Source: Apilactobacillus quenuiae (GTDB taxonomy: Bacteria; Bacillota; Bacilli; Lactobacillales; Lactobacillaceae). From it: 64,000 nucleotides of DNA. The stretch is taken from the NCBI RefSeq assembly GCF_002994005.1, contig NZ_POSN01000002.1, positions 127,855-191,854 on the forward strand. The letters run 5' to 3'. The position numbers and the translations under genes are program-made. The notes under the pieces were generated by a model that had not been told where the DNA came from, did not search any database, and saw only the letters and a program-made list of their open reading frames with translations. Positions 17,500 to 25,763 of the stretch are shown here, piece by piece. Every line of letters starts with the position of its first letter. Position 1 is the stretch's first letter.

Positions 17500-17509
17500 G
17501 AAAAGATTT

Positions 17510-17542
17510 AAATCCTTTTGCTTATGCATGAGGATTTTTTTG
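17510..17542 (+). terminator. Expression-platform terminator of the purine riboswitch
   Basis: AAATCC (17510-17515) pairs with GGATTT (17532-17537), followed by T-run. It competes with the antiterminator 17494-17505 : 17515-17525. Ligand-stabilised P1 should favour termination, so purine shuts off the permease. Confidence 0.7.
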
Positions 17543-17588
17543 TTTGCTTATTTACATATAGGTCAATAGTAAATTTAGGAGGATTATT

Positions 17589-18896
17589 TTGGACAATAGT
17601 GAAAAAGATTTAAAACAAGTCTCACATCTAAAAGCTGCTGTTTTAGGTCTACAACATTTATTAGCTATGTATTCTGGTGATATCATAGTACCTTTATTAA
17701 TTGGAGCGTTTCTACATTTTAATGCTGCTCAAATGACTTATTTAGTCTCTGCAGATATTTTTATGTGTGGTATTGCAACCCTGCTTCAACTTAAACGTAC
17801 TCCTATTACGGGAATTGGATTACCAGTTGTGTTAGGATGTGCTGTTCAGGTTATTACCCCACTTGAAACAATTGGTGGTACTTTGGGAGTTACTTATATT
17901 TATGGTGCTATTATTTGTTCTGGATTATTTGTGTTCTTAATCTCTGGACTTTTCTCGAAATTAAGAAGATTTTTCCCACCAGTTGTTACCGGATCATTAA
18001 TTACAATTATTGGTTTCTCTTTGGTCCCAGTTGCTGTGCAAGATTTAGGTGGTGGTGATGCCAGTGCCAAAACTTTTGCAAATGCTCAAAACTTAACCGT
18101 TGGTTTAGTTACAATGGTTGTTGTATTATTAATTAATATTTTTGGCAAAGGATTTTTAAGATCTATTTCAGTATTAATTGGAATGGTCGTTGGAACTGGA
18201 TTAGCTGGTGCTATGGGAATGATTTCATTAAGCTCAGTTTCCAGCGCCAGTTGGTTCAAATTGCCACAACCATTTTACTTTGGTACTCCACATTTTAGCT
18301 GGTCCGCAATCTTGACAATGATTTTAGTATCATTAACTACAATGGTTGAATCTACTGGAGTATTTTTAGCTTTAGGTGATTTAACTGGTCGCAAATTAAG
18401 TAGTAAAGAATTAGCAAAAGGATATCGTGCAGAAGGAATTGCAGCCATGCTTGGTGGAATTTTTAATACTTTCCCATACTCAACATTTTCTGAAAATGTT
18501 GGAGTTGTCCAATTATCAGGAATCAAAACTAAGCGTCCTATTTATTACGCCGGCTTATTTTTATTAATCTTAGGACTATTGCCTAAGGTTGGTGCTTTTG
18601 CTACAGTTGTACCTAGTTCCGTACTTGGTGGTGCAATGATTGTAATGTTTGGAATGGTTGGAGTTCAAGGGATTAGAATTCTTCAACAAGTTGATTTTAA
18701 TAAAAATGCTAACTTATTAATTGTTGCAATTGCTGTAGGTTCAGGAATTGGTGTTACCGTTTATCCGCAAATCTTTGCATCATTTCCTAAAGCAGCACAA
18801 ATCATTTTAGATAATGGAATTGTTGTTGGTGGCTTTATGGCTGTACTATTAACTGTACTATTTAGTATTAGTGGGCAAATTAAATTAGATAAATAA
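17589..18896 (+). CDS. Purine (xanthine/guanine-type) permease, NCS2 family
   Basis: A 435-residue NCS2 nucleobase:cation symporter with about 12-14 hydrophobic segments and the family motifs QHLLAMYSGDIIVPLLIG (residues 18-35), VVGTGLAG and NTFPYSTFSENVGVV. Resemblance is to the xanthine/uric-acid permease branch (PbuX-like). The start is TTG at 17589, six nt after AGGAGG. Control by a guanine-type riboswitch supports a purine substrate. Confidence 0.88.
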   Translation: MDNSEKDLKQVSHLKAAVLGLQHLLAMYSGDIIVPLLIGAFLHFNAAQMTYLVSADIFMCGIATLLQLKRTPITGIGLPVVLGCAVQVITPLETIGGTLGVTYIYGAIICSGLFVFLISGLFSKLRRFFPPVVTGSLITIIGFSLVPVAVQDLGGGDASAKTFANAQNLTVGLVTMVVVLLINIFGKGFLRSISVLIGMVVGTGLAGAMGMISLSSVSSASWFKLPQPFYFGTPHFSWSAILTMILVSLTTMVESTGVFLALGDLTGRKLSSKELAKGYRAEGIAAMLGGIFNTFPYSTFSENVGVVQLSGIKTKRPIYYAGLFLLILGLLPKVGAFATVVPSSVLGGAMIVMFGMVGVQGIRILQQVDFNKNANLLIVAIAVGSGIGVTVYPQIFASFPKAAQIILDNGIVVGGFMAVLLTVLFSISGQIKLDK

Positions 18897-18902
18897 TAAT
18901 AT

Positions 18903-18940
18903 AATAATCACTATACATGATGTATAGTGATTATTTTTTT
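18903..18940 (+). terminator. Terminator of the purine permease gene
   Basis: AATAATCACTATACA (18903-18917) pairs with TGTATAGTGATTATT (18921-18935), followed by T-run. Confidence 0.88.
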
Positions 18941-19002
18941 ACAAACAATCCGCTTGATAATAAATTGCCTCTAGAATTAGAATTAATTATGAGGTGATTA
19001 AA

Positions 19003-19338
19003 ATGACCAAAAAGAAAATACTTAATATGGAAGAAAAAATTATCCATGATATGGATGACTTTTTGGTAGAATACGGAACTAAAAAATTAGGTAACAATGT
19101 TGATGTTGCCAAAAAGATTTATGAGTCCGGTAAAGATGATATTAAAAATTTAGATAATTTATTTAATGATCAAGGCTTTGGTAGAACTGAAAAGTTTTAC
19201 AATATTGGTGTTGGGTATCTCAACGATGTTTATGATCATGATAGTAAAATTGTAAATAAAAAGGCACCTGAAATTGCTAAAAGAGCTTTCAATTACTTAG
19301 GTAAAAATGAAAAAGTCTTAGACAATTGGGAAGCATAA
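19003..19338 (+). CDS. Small charged protein of unknown function
   Basis: A 111-residue soluble, probably mostly helical protein, rich in Lys, Asp and Asn (KKIYESGKDDIKNLDNLFNDQGFGRTEKFYNIGVGYLNDVYDHDSK). I do not recognise a family. Start at ATG 19003, because the longer GTG start lies inside the Shine-Dalgarno GAGGTG. It is flanked by terminators on both sides, so it is a single-gene unit. Confidence 0.6.
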   Translation: MTKKKILNMEEKIIHDMDDFLVEYGTKKLGNNVDVAKKIYESGKDDIKNLDNLFNDQGFGRTEKFYNIGVGYLNDVYDHDSKIVNKKAPEIAKRAFNYLGKNEKVLDNWEA

Positions 19339-19371
19339 AAAAGCAAGCCTATATTTATGGCTTGCTTTTTT
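19337..19371 (+). terminator. Terminator of the small charged protein gene
   Basis: AAAAAAGCAAGCC (19337-19349) pairs with GGCTTGCTTTTTT (19359-19371). Confidence 0.9.
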
Positions 19372-19427
19372 CAGATTAATATTATTTAATTTTAATATAA
19401 AATATTTAGTAAAGGAGGAATCGTTCA

Positions 19428-20117
19428 ATGAAATCATTATTAGGTGAGTTTATCGGTACATATATAATGTTATCGCTTGGTCTAGTAAGTAGTGTTGTAA
19501 TTAACTATTTCTTATTTCCAAAACATCAAAGCCGTTTCCTAACAGGATTTTATTGGGGACTTAGTATCCTAATTCCTTCGTTTATCACTACTATTTTCTT
19601 TGGTACTGCTGGATTTAATCCTGTAGTTTCATTAACATTAGCAGTAAGTGGCAAAATCAGTTTTTGGATATTTGTTGGTGAAGTTATTACACAAATATTT
19701 GGGGCATGGTTAGCGTCACTAACCGTTAAACTAGTTTGGTCTAAATGGTTAAGAAGCTTGCCTTTAAACCTTAATTTTTATGCAACTGTACCAAGAAATA
19801 TTAATAATTGGCGTGCTAATTTTGGTTGGGAAATTTTTGGTACATTTTTAATTGTTGTAAATACCCAAACAATATCTAACGTCGAAAGTCCTTGGTGGAT
19901 TAAGACTATTTGGTCATCAATATTAATGACTATTATAATTTCTGTTATCGCACCAATTACCGGTGCTGCTTTTAATCCAACTCGTGATATTATACCTAGA
20001 TTCTTTTTCTCAAGAACCTATGATAAAAGATTATCACAATGGAAGTACTCTATTGTGCCATTGTTAGGACCAATTATTGGTGGTATTTTAGGAATAATAT
20101 TTAGTTTTTTCCTTTAG
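19428..20117 (+). CDS. MIP-family channel (aquaporin/glycerol facilitator) with altered NPA motifs
   Basis: A 229-residue MIP protein with six hydrophobic segments and two half-helix loops. The usual first NPA is NPV (GFNPVVSL, about residue 64) and the second is NPT (AAFNPTRDIIPR, about residue 184). The Asp after Arg in the second motif (NPxRD) is kept, as in glycerol-facilitator-type members. Both alanines of the selectivity-helix caps are replaced, so conductance may differ. The start follows AGGAGG. The 3' end overlaps the convergent DegV gene by 17 nt with no terminator between. Confidence 0.8.
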   Translation: MKSLLGEFIGTYIMLSLGLVSSVVINYFLFPKHQSRFLTGFYWGLSILIPSFITTIFFGTAGFNPVVSLTLAVSGKISFWIFVGEVITQIFGAWLASLTVKLVWSKWLRSLPLNLNFYATVPRNINNWRANFGWEIFGTFLIVVNTQTISNVESPWWIKTIWSSILMTIIISVIAPITGAAFNPTRDIIPRFFFSRTYDKRLSQWKYSIVPLLGPIIGGILGIIFSFFL

Positions 20118-20961
20118 ACCAATTTTTGCAAGTCATAACGGCAAATGCATTGTTACCGGTATGTGTTGCTACAATTGCAGAAGTGTATAACATTGAAATT
20201 TCAACGTCTGGGAACAATTCTTCCAGACGTCTTTTTATTTCTAATGGGAAAGTATCATCTCCTGTATAACTGATTCCAATGAATTCAAATCCTTCATTTT
20301 CTACACTTTCACAGTATCTGTCTAGCCACTTAGTAAAAGTCTTCTTACCACGACCTTTGACCTGTAAGTCCATATCCTTTGGCAACACTTCAAAAATAAC
20401 ATGTAGGTTAATTAGCTTTGAAATAATTCCCTTAGCTTTACTAATTCTACCTCCCCTAACTAGGTTTTCTAGAGTGCTAGCGCCAATATATAAATTACTG
20501 TTTTCAATCATTTTATCCACAGCAGCTGAAATTTCATCAAGATTATACTCATTAGAATTAGCTAATTTGGCTGCACTAATTACAATATGACCTAAACTTT
20601 GGTCAATGAAATGAGAATTAACAACTTTAACATTCCCATCTGCAATTTGTGCAGCTTGTTGAGCAGCATGTACTGTTCCACTTAATAAATCTGTCATATG
20701 AATGGATAAAACAGTATCTCCATTAGCGGTAATACTATTATATAATTCAACAAAATCTCCAATTGATGGTTGGCTGGTAATTGGAAAATCACCTTTCGGA
20801 TTCTCCTCAATATCTTTAATTAACTTTTTACCATTAATATCAATATCATCTTTAAAAGATTGCTCACCAATACTTACATTTAATGGAATAACTTTAATTC
20901 CTAACTCTTCAACTACTTTATCTGGAATTAATGCTGTTGAATCAGTTACGATTTTAATCAT
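20101..20961 (-). CDS. DegV family protein (fatty-acid-binding, FakB-like)
   Basis: A 286-residue DegV protein. N-terminal KIVTDSTALIPDKVVEELGIKVIPLNV and the central FPITSQPSIGDF and SGTVHAAQQAA segments bind the acyl chain and carboxylate in FakB homologues. FakB proteins hand fatty acids to FakA kinase for phospholipid synthesis; no fakA is in the window, so the role is by family only. The 3' end overlaps the convergent MIP gene. Confidence 0.85.
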   Translation of the reverse strand: MIKIVTDSTALIPDKVVEELGIKVIPLNVSIGEQSFKDDIDINGKKLIKDIEENPKGDFPITSQPSIGDFVELYNSITANGDTVLSIHMTDLLSGTVHAAQQAAQIADGNVKVVNSHFIDQSLGHIVISAAKLANSNEYNLDEISAAVDKMIENSNLYIGASTLENLVRGGRISKAKGIISKLINLHVIFEVLPKDMDLQVKGRGKKTFTKWLDRYCESVENEGFEFIGISYTGDDTFPLEIKRRLEELFPDVEISMLYTSAIVATHTGNNAFAVMTCKNWSKGKN

Positions 20962-21054
20962 TTTAATTCTCCTTTAGTTTGCGTATTCATATATTCCTAT
21001 GATAAATGTATTTGCATATTTTTTCACTATCTTTTTATAAGTATCAATCTAAAA

Positions 21055-21088
21055 TAAAAAAATAGACAGCTAAATATAGCCATCTATC
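21055..21088 (-). terminator. Terminator of the DUF2798 gene
   Basis: ATAGA...GCTA (from 21062) pairs with TAGC...TCTAT (to 21087) with two internal mismatches, and runs into seven T on the minus strand. Confidence 0.6.
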
Positions 21089-21093
21089 TTTGT

Positions 21094-21576
21094 TTAAATT
21101 TCATTAGAATTACCACTTGATGATTGAATTTTATTTAGTCCCATACGACTAATAGGACCAACAATTATTAACTGTAATGGTAAGGCAACAATTAAATTAA
21201 AAATCCATGCATGGGCATAAATTCCAAAAGAAATATTGTCTAAACCAAATGTTACAATAATCCCAAATAGTGACATTAGTGTAACCATTCCTAAAACCAT
21301 TAAGCATGAAATCCATAGAGCAATTTTGATTGGTGTTTCTTCCCATTCTGGTTTAAAAATAAATTTAAAAAAGACACCTTTAACTATTGGACCCACTAAT
21401 GCTAAATCTAAAATAGCTGCAACAATCAAAGCTAACGGATATCCCTTTAAGATTTCTAAAATAGATTCTGAATCAACCCCGCTTGAAATGGCAATATTAT
21501 ATGCTTCCATAACAATAACCATCATTCCGGCCATCATTCCAGTAAACATCAATTCCTCTTTAAAATTTCTTGGCAT
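21094..21576 (-). CDS. DUF2798 membrane protein, two-repeat
   Basis: A 160-residue protein with four hydrophobic helices arranged as two DUF2798 repeats. Each begins with a hydrophobic helix containing a His/Glu-Ala-Tyr/Trp-like motif (VIVMEAYN and IYAHAWIFN) and ends in LVGPIVKG or IVGPISRM. Function is unknown for the family. Single gene, ending at a weak terminator. Confidence 0.8.
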   Translation of the reverse strand: MPRNFKEELMFTGMMAGMMVIVMEAYNIAISSGVDSESILEILKGYPLALIVAAILDLALVGPIVKGVFFKFIFKPEWEETPIKIALWISCLMVLGMVTLMSLFGIIVTFGLDNISFGIYAHAWIFNLIVALPLQLIIVGPISRMGLNKIQSSSGNSNEI

Positions 21577-21662
21577 TAATACAATCTCCTTATTAAACTA
21601 GTAAATTTATCAACAAGTTCAACCATACCATGCTAAAAAATTCTTCGTAAGTTACAATTATA

Positions 21663-21881
21663 TTACATTTTCCATATATCTTTAATTATTTGATTCTGCA
21701 TAAATCTACATATTAATTCAACCATTTGATCTAGCATATAAGTACCAGCATTTAATTGAGCTGGTTGACGATTAATTTTAGTAATCATTAAGCCATTATA
21801 CTCAATCTTTATATTATATTTTTCAAAAGCTACAGCTAGCTTTTGTAATTCATTTTCATTCATATACATAACTACTTTCAT
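21663..21881 (-). CDS. Small hypothetical protein (72 aa)
   Basis: A 72-residue ORF with protein-like composition (NELQKLAVAFEKYNIKIEYNGLMITKI, then helical VELICRFMQNQIIKDIW). No recognised family. No clear Shine-Dalgarno, and its start is only 27 bp from the divergent helicase start, so its promoter would overlap that gene. Existence is likely but not certain. Confidence 0.45.
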   Translation of the reverse strand: MKVVMYMNENELQKLAVAFEKYNIKIEYNGLMITKINRQPAQLNAGTYMLDQMVELICRFMQNQIIKDIWKM

Positions 21882-21908
21882 AATTTATTTGTTAAGGAGG
21901 GTTTTATT

Positions 21909-24269
21909 ATTAATAAAATAGGCGTTCGTGAATTAGTCGAATTCACACTTAGAAGTGGTGATTTAAATACTAAGTTAAATAGTAATAACACTGCTCAACA
22001 AGGATCTAAAATTCATCGTAAATTACAAAAAAAACATGGCAAAGAATACAAAGCTGAAGTCTCTCTTTATAAAAAAATAAAGATGAATAATATTGATTTT
22101 CAAATTGATGGTAGAATTGATGGTCTTGTTTTAAAACAAACTTCTGCTGAAATTGAAGAAATTAAAACTTCAGACACTATATTTGAAGAATTACCCGATA
22201 GCATTTTAAAACTATATTGGGGACAAATAAAAGCGTATGCTTATTTATTAATGGATTCAAACCCTAAAATAAAAAAAGCTAAACTTAAATTAACATATGT
22301 ACAAACACCTGATGAGAAAATATCAACTCAGTTTAAAGAAATCAATCGAGATGACGCTAAAAATTTCTTTCAGGCATTAATTAAAGAATATGAAGAATGG
22401 TTAAAACTACGCAACGACATTATTCAAAAACGTAATAAATCAGCTAAATCTATGATTTTTCCCTTTAAAGATTTTCGTAAGGGTCAACGTGAATTATCTG
22501 CAGCTGTTTATAAATCAATTGCATTTAATAAGCACTTATTTGCACAAGCCCCTACTGGTACAGGCAAAACTATTTCAACACTATTTCCGGCTATCAAAGC
22601 AATGGGTGAAAAATTATGTAATCGAATTTTTTATTTTACAGCTAAACAAAGTACGCAACAAGTAGCTGAAAGTACTATTAACTTAATGGCCCAAAAGAAT
22701 TTATATATCAAGAGCATCACCCTAACTTCAAAAGATAAGATAACTTTTGATGAAGAAAAGGATTTGAAACCAGAAGATAATCCTTACATGATAGGATACT
22801 ATGACCGGTTAAAACCAGCAATCAAACAAATATTGAAACATGAAAATCAAATAACTAGAGTAACAGTACAAGAATATGCAAAAAAGTACACCCTAGATCC
22901 ATTTGAGTTTTCACTAGATTTAAGTCTTTTTTGTGATGTTATTATTGGAGATTACAATTATCTATTTGACCCTCAAGTATACTTGCAAAGATTTTTTGCA
23001 GTAGAAGATTTAGATAATGTATTTTTAATTGATGAAGCTCACAACTTAGTAAATCGATCTCGTGATATGTATTCTGCTGCATTAAGCGATAGTAAATTAA
23101 AAGATTTAATAAAAATGAGTAAAAATAATCCTGATATTAATGATAAATTAAATCGTTCTCTAAAATTATTTAGTCGCTCGTTTCACATCCACACTAAAAT
23201 TTTAAAAAATAATAACATCGATCAAATAAGTATATCAGAACCACTAGATGCATTTAACAAACAAGTTAATAAATTAATTGAAAGCATCCATGATTGGCTA
23301 AGGAAGGAACATCCAGAAGATCAATTAAATGATGAAATTTTAGATTATTATTTTAAATTGCTTCATTATCAAAAAATCAATGAATATTATGATGATACTT
23401 ATAAAACTAGAATTTATCATACTTATGATAAAAATATTATTATCAAACTTTTCTGTATGGATCCTAGTCCTAATCTTGGTGAATCATTAAGATTGGGTGG
23501 TAGTGCCATTTTATTTTCTGCAACATTATCACCAATTGATTATTATCAAAGAGTTTTAGGAAACGAAGAAGATAGCTTAGCTTTTGAGATTGAATCCCCT
23601 TTTCCAGTTAATAATCAGCAAGTAATTGGTACAAACTATATTGAAACTACTTATAAAAAAAGAAATAATAGCCTCAATCTAATTATTGAAAGTATATACG
23701 ATATGATTAGTAGTAAAAAAGGTCATTATATTATTTTTGCTCCATCAAATAAATACTTATCAATAATATTTGAAGCCTTCATAAAAAAATATCCTAATAT
23801 ACAAACAATTTGTCAAAAGTCCTCAATGGAAGATAAAGAAAGAAAATCATTCATTAATCAATTTGAAGCTAATCAAGCTAATACTTTAGTTGGCTTTGCA
23901 TTGTTAGGTGGCATTTTTAGTGAGGGAATTGATTTAAAGCATGATGCTTTAATTGGCGTTGGCATTGTTTCAGTTGGTTTACCTGGATTAAATGCGGAAA
24001 ATAATTTAATTAGAGATTTTTTCAATAAAGAAAATGGTCATGGCTTTGAATATGCTTACCAGCTTCCTGGACTTAATAATGTGATGCAGGCAGCCGGCAG
24101 ATTAATTAGAACTGAGTATGATGTAGGAAATATTATGCTTATGGATCTTAGATTCAATCAACAAAGATACCAAAAGTTTTTTCCAAAAAATTGGAACTTA
24201 AAAATTTCTTATAATAAAGCAACTACTAAATATTTAATAAATAAATTTTGGCATAATAAAAAAAAATAA
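21909..24269 (+). CDS. DinG/Rad3-like helicase with N-terminal nuclease-type domain, apparent AUU start
   Basis: A 786-residue superfamily 2 helicase of the XPD/DinG type. Motif I is APTGTGKT (about residue 213 of the full protein), motif II is DEAH (IDEAHNLVNRS), and motif VI is the QAAGRLIR box near the end. The first 110 residues (KIGVRELVEFTLRSGD..., QIDGRIDGLV, EEIKTSD) look like a PD-(D/E)XK nuclease domain, with the D and E-x-K pattern visible. No ATG, GTG or TTG exists in frame before 22083, which would delete part of this domain. AAGGAGGG lies at 21894-21901, seven nt before an ATT at 21909, so AUU is the likely start codon. Likely role: DNA repair or processing. Confidence 0.8.
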   Translation: MNKIGVRELVEFTLRSGDLNTKLNSNNTAQQGSKIHRKLQKKHGKEYKAEVSLYKKIKMNNIDFQIDGRIDGLVLKQTSAEIEEIKTSDTIFEELPDSILKLYWGQIKAYAYLLMDSNPKIKKAKLKLTYVQTPDEKISTQFKEINRDDAKNFFQALIKEYEEWLKLRNDIIQKRNKSAKSMIFPFKDFRKGQRELSAAVYKSIAFNKHLFAQAPTGTGKTISTLFPAIKAMGEKLCNRIFYFTAKQSTQQVAESTINLMAQKNLYIKSITLTSKDKITFDEEKDLKPEDNPYMIGYYDRLKPAIKQILKHENQITRVTVQEYAKKYTLDPFEFSLDLSLFCDVIIGDYNYLFDPQVYLQRFFAVEDLDNVFLIDEAHNLVNRSRDMYSAALSDSKLKDLIKMSKNNPDINDKLNRSLKLFSRSFHIHTKILKNNNIDQISISEPLDAFNKQVNKLIESIHDWLRKEHPEDQLNDEILDYYFKLLHYQKINEYYDDTYKTRIYHTYDKNIIIKLFCMDPSPNLGESLRLGGSAILFSATLSPIDYYQRVLGNEEDSLAFEIESPFPVNNQQVIGTNYIETTYKKRNNSLNLIIESIYDMISSKKGHYIIFAPSNKYLSIIFEAFIKKYPNIQTICQKSSMEDKERKSFINQFEANQANTLVGFALLGGIFSEGIDLKHDALIGVGIVSVGLPGLNAENNLIRDFFNKENGHGFEYAYQLPGLNNVMQAAGRLIRTEYDVGNIMLMDLRFNQQRYQKFFPKNWNLKISYNKATTKYLINKFWHNKKK

Positions 24270-24296
24270 CGCACTTAACTGTGCGTTATTTTTTAT
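24262..24296. terminator. Bidirectional terminator
   Basis: AATAACGCAC and GTGCGTTATT (stem 24262-24274 with 24281-24293), A and T flanks, between convergent helicase and lactonase genes. Confidence 0.88.
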
Positions 24297-24298
24297 AA

Positions 24299-25336
24299 TT
24301 AATATTCTTGAGCTACACAAACACCTTCTGGCACCATAAAGTCTTTTTGAATAACTGATAATTTACCATTTTCTTTATCACGAGAATATAGTGTAGCATT
24401 ATCACTATTTTGATTAACAGCAATTATGAAACTTTCATCAGAATTAAAGTTAAAATCACGTGGAAAGTCACCTTCAGTTGGGATTAATTGAATACGCTCA
24501 ACTTTAGCATTATCTTTAGCTTCAAATACAGCTAGACTATTGTTTCCACGATTTGAAACATAAATAAAGCGACCATCAGCAGACATTCTGATTGCAGCAG
24601 ATCCATTATGGTCAGCCCAATCATGTGGAATTGTGTCTACAATATGTTTAACTTCAAACGAACCATTCTCAGCATCGTATTTTAGAACTGCTAACTTACT
24701 ACTTAATTCACCTACTAAGTAGGCAAGATGCTTCTTTTCATCAAATACAATATGTCTGGGACCGAAGCCTGCTTCCATTTGTAAACATGAAACTTCAGTT
24801 AAGCTACCATCTTCATCATTAATATTATAAACATAAACACGGTCTTGGCCTAAATCAACAACCACTAAACGGTTATCTGGAGTTAAATCTGCATAGTGAG
24901 GATGCGCACCATTTTGTTGTTCAGGTCTTGGTCCAACATGACCTTCATGAACAACTTTGTTTTGAAAATCAATAGAACCATCTGATTCAATTTTATATAC
25001 CATTACTTCTCCTGTATGGTAGTTAGCAGTATATACAAATTGACGTTGCTCATCCACAGTAATGTAAGCAGGATTCGTTGCTTCATTAATACAACGATTT
25101 ATTTCTGTAGTAGGACGAATAGAAGCATCTAAAGCCATTGCTCCACCGGCCCCATTTTCAGCTTTATCAACTGAATAAATTTTATTATCCTTTGACATAG
25201 CTACATATGTAGGATTTTTACCTTTAGCAACAAATTGTAAATTATTTAATTCTTTTTTATCAGTGTCTAAATCAATTTCATAAACACCTTTACTAAGTTT
25301 AGTAGTATATGTTCCAATTAAGAACTTTTCAATCAT
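24299..25336 (-). CDS. Lactonase family beta-propeller protein (6-phosphogluconolactonase-like)
   Basis: A 345-residue seven-bladed propeller of the YbhE/Pgl lactonase family. Motifs include LIGTYT at the start, QNGAHPHYADLTPDNRLVVVDLG (about residues 140-162) and GFGPRHIVFDE. In lactobacilli these enzymes hydrolyse 6-phosphogluconolactone in the phosphoketolase/pentose route, fitting a heterofermentative host, but other lactone substrates are possible. Cytosolic; single gene divergent from the T-box operon. Confidence 0.82.
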   Translation of the reverse strand: MIEKFLIGTYTTKLSKGVYEIDLDTDKKELNNLQFVAKGKNPTYVAMSKDNKIYSVDKAENGAGGAMALDASIRPTTEINRCINEATNPAYITVDEQRQFVYTANYHTGEVMVYKIESDGSIDFQNKVVHEGHVGPRPEQQNGAHPHYADLTPDNRLVVVDLGQDRVYVYNINDEDGSLTEVSCLQMEAGFGPRHIVFDEKKHLAYLVGELSSKLAVLKYDAENGSFEVKHIVDTIPHDWADHNGSAAIRMSADGRFIYVSNRGNNSLAVFEAKDNAKVERIQLIPTEGDFPRDFNFNSDESFIIAVNQNSDNATLYSRDKENGKLSVIQKDFMVPEGVCVAQEY

Positions 25337-25441
25337 GTTAAAATCTCACTTTCAACTAGAATTATATTAATAATATACCTCTATTATACATATTTTTATA
25401 TCAATCAGAAATGGTTTGATAATCTTATTATTTATTTTAAA

Positions 25442-25469
25442 TTGACTATTCACAAATTATAATTATAAT
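25442..25469 (+). promoter_or_regulatory. Promoter of the methionine T-box operon
   Basis: TTGACT (25442-25447) and TATAAT (25464-25469), 16-bp spacer. The transcript would start near 25476, just before T-box stem I. Confidence 0.7.
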
Positions 25470-25489
25470 TATTAATAATAAATTAAATA

Positions 25490-25746
25490 ATTAGGTTTTG
25501 ATGAGAAAAGTAGTTAAATAATAATTTTTCAGAAAACTCATGGTTGATGCAAATGGGTATATTATTGTTAATGAAAATGGTCTTTGAACCTTTATGAGTG
25601 ATATTTAACTCATATCGGAAAGTGCACGATATAGCACAAAGGAATATGTAAGAAGTTCTGGATAAGGTAGTTTTGAATAAGACTATAAATTAAGGTGGTA
25701 CAGCGAAGCATTCGCCCTTTTAAATAAGGGCGAGTGCTTTTTTCTT
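25490..25746 (+). ncRNA. T-box leader, methionine specifier
   Basis: Stem I opens with GATGAGAAAAGTAGT and closes with GAAAATGGTCTTTGAACC, which aligns with the specifier region of known T-boxes. AGGTT (from 25493) can pair with AACCT at its base. The specifier triplet is then ATG (25577-25579), followed by a purine. The T-box sequence AAGGTGGTACAGCGAA (25692-25707) carries the bulge TGGT (25696-25699), whose T would pair with a discriminator A. A terminator follows. Uncharged tRNA-Met should switch on the permease-methyltransferase operon. Confidence 0.9.
25707..25746 (+). terminator. T-box regulated terminator
   Basis: AGCATTCGCCCTT (25707-25719) pairs with AAGGGCGAGTGCT (25726-25738), with G-T allowed, followed by T-run. 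It competes with the T-box antiterminator. Confidence 0.88.
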
Positions 25747-25763
25747 TTTAAGGAGTGATAAAT

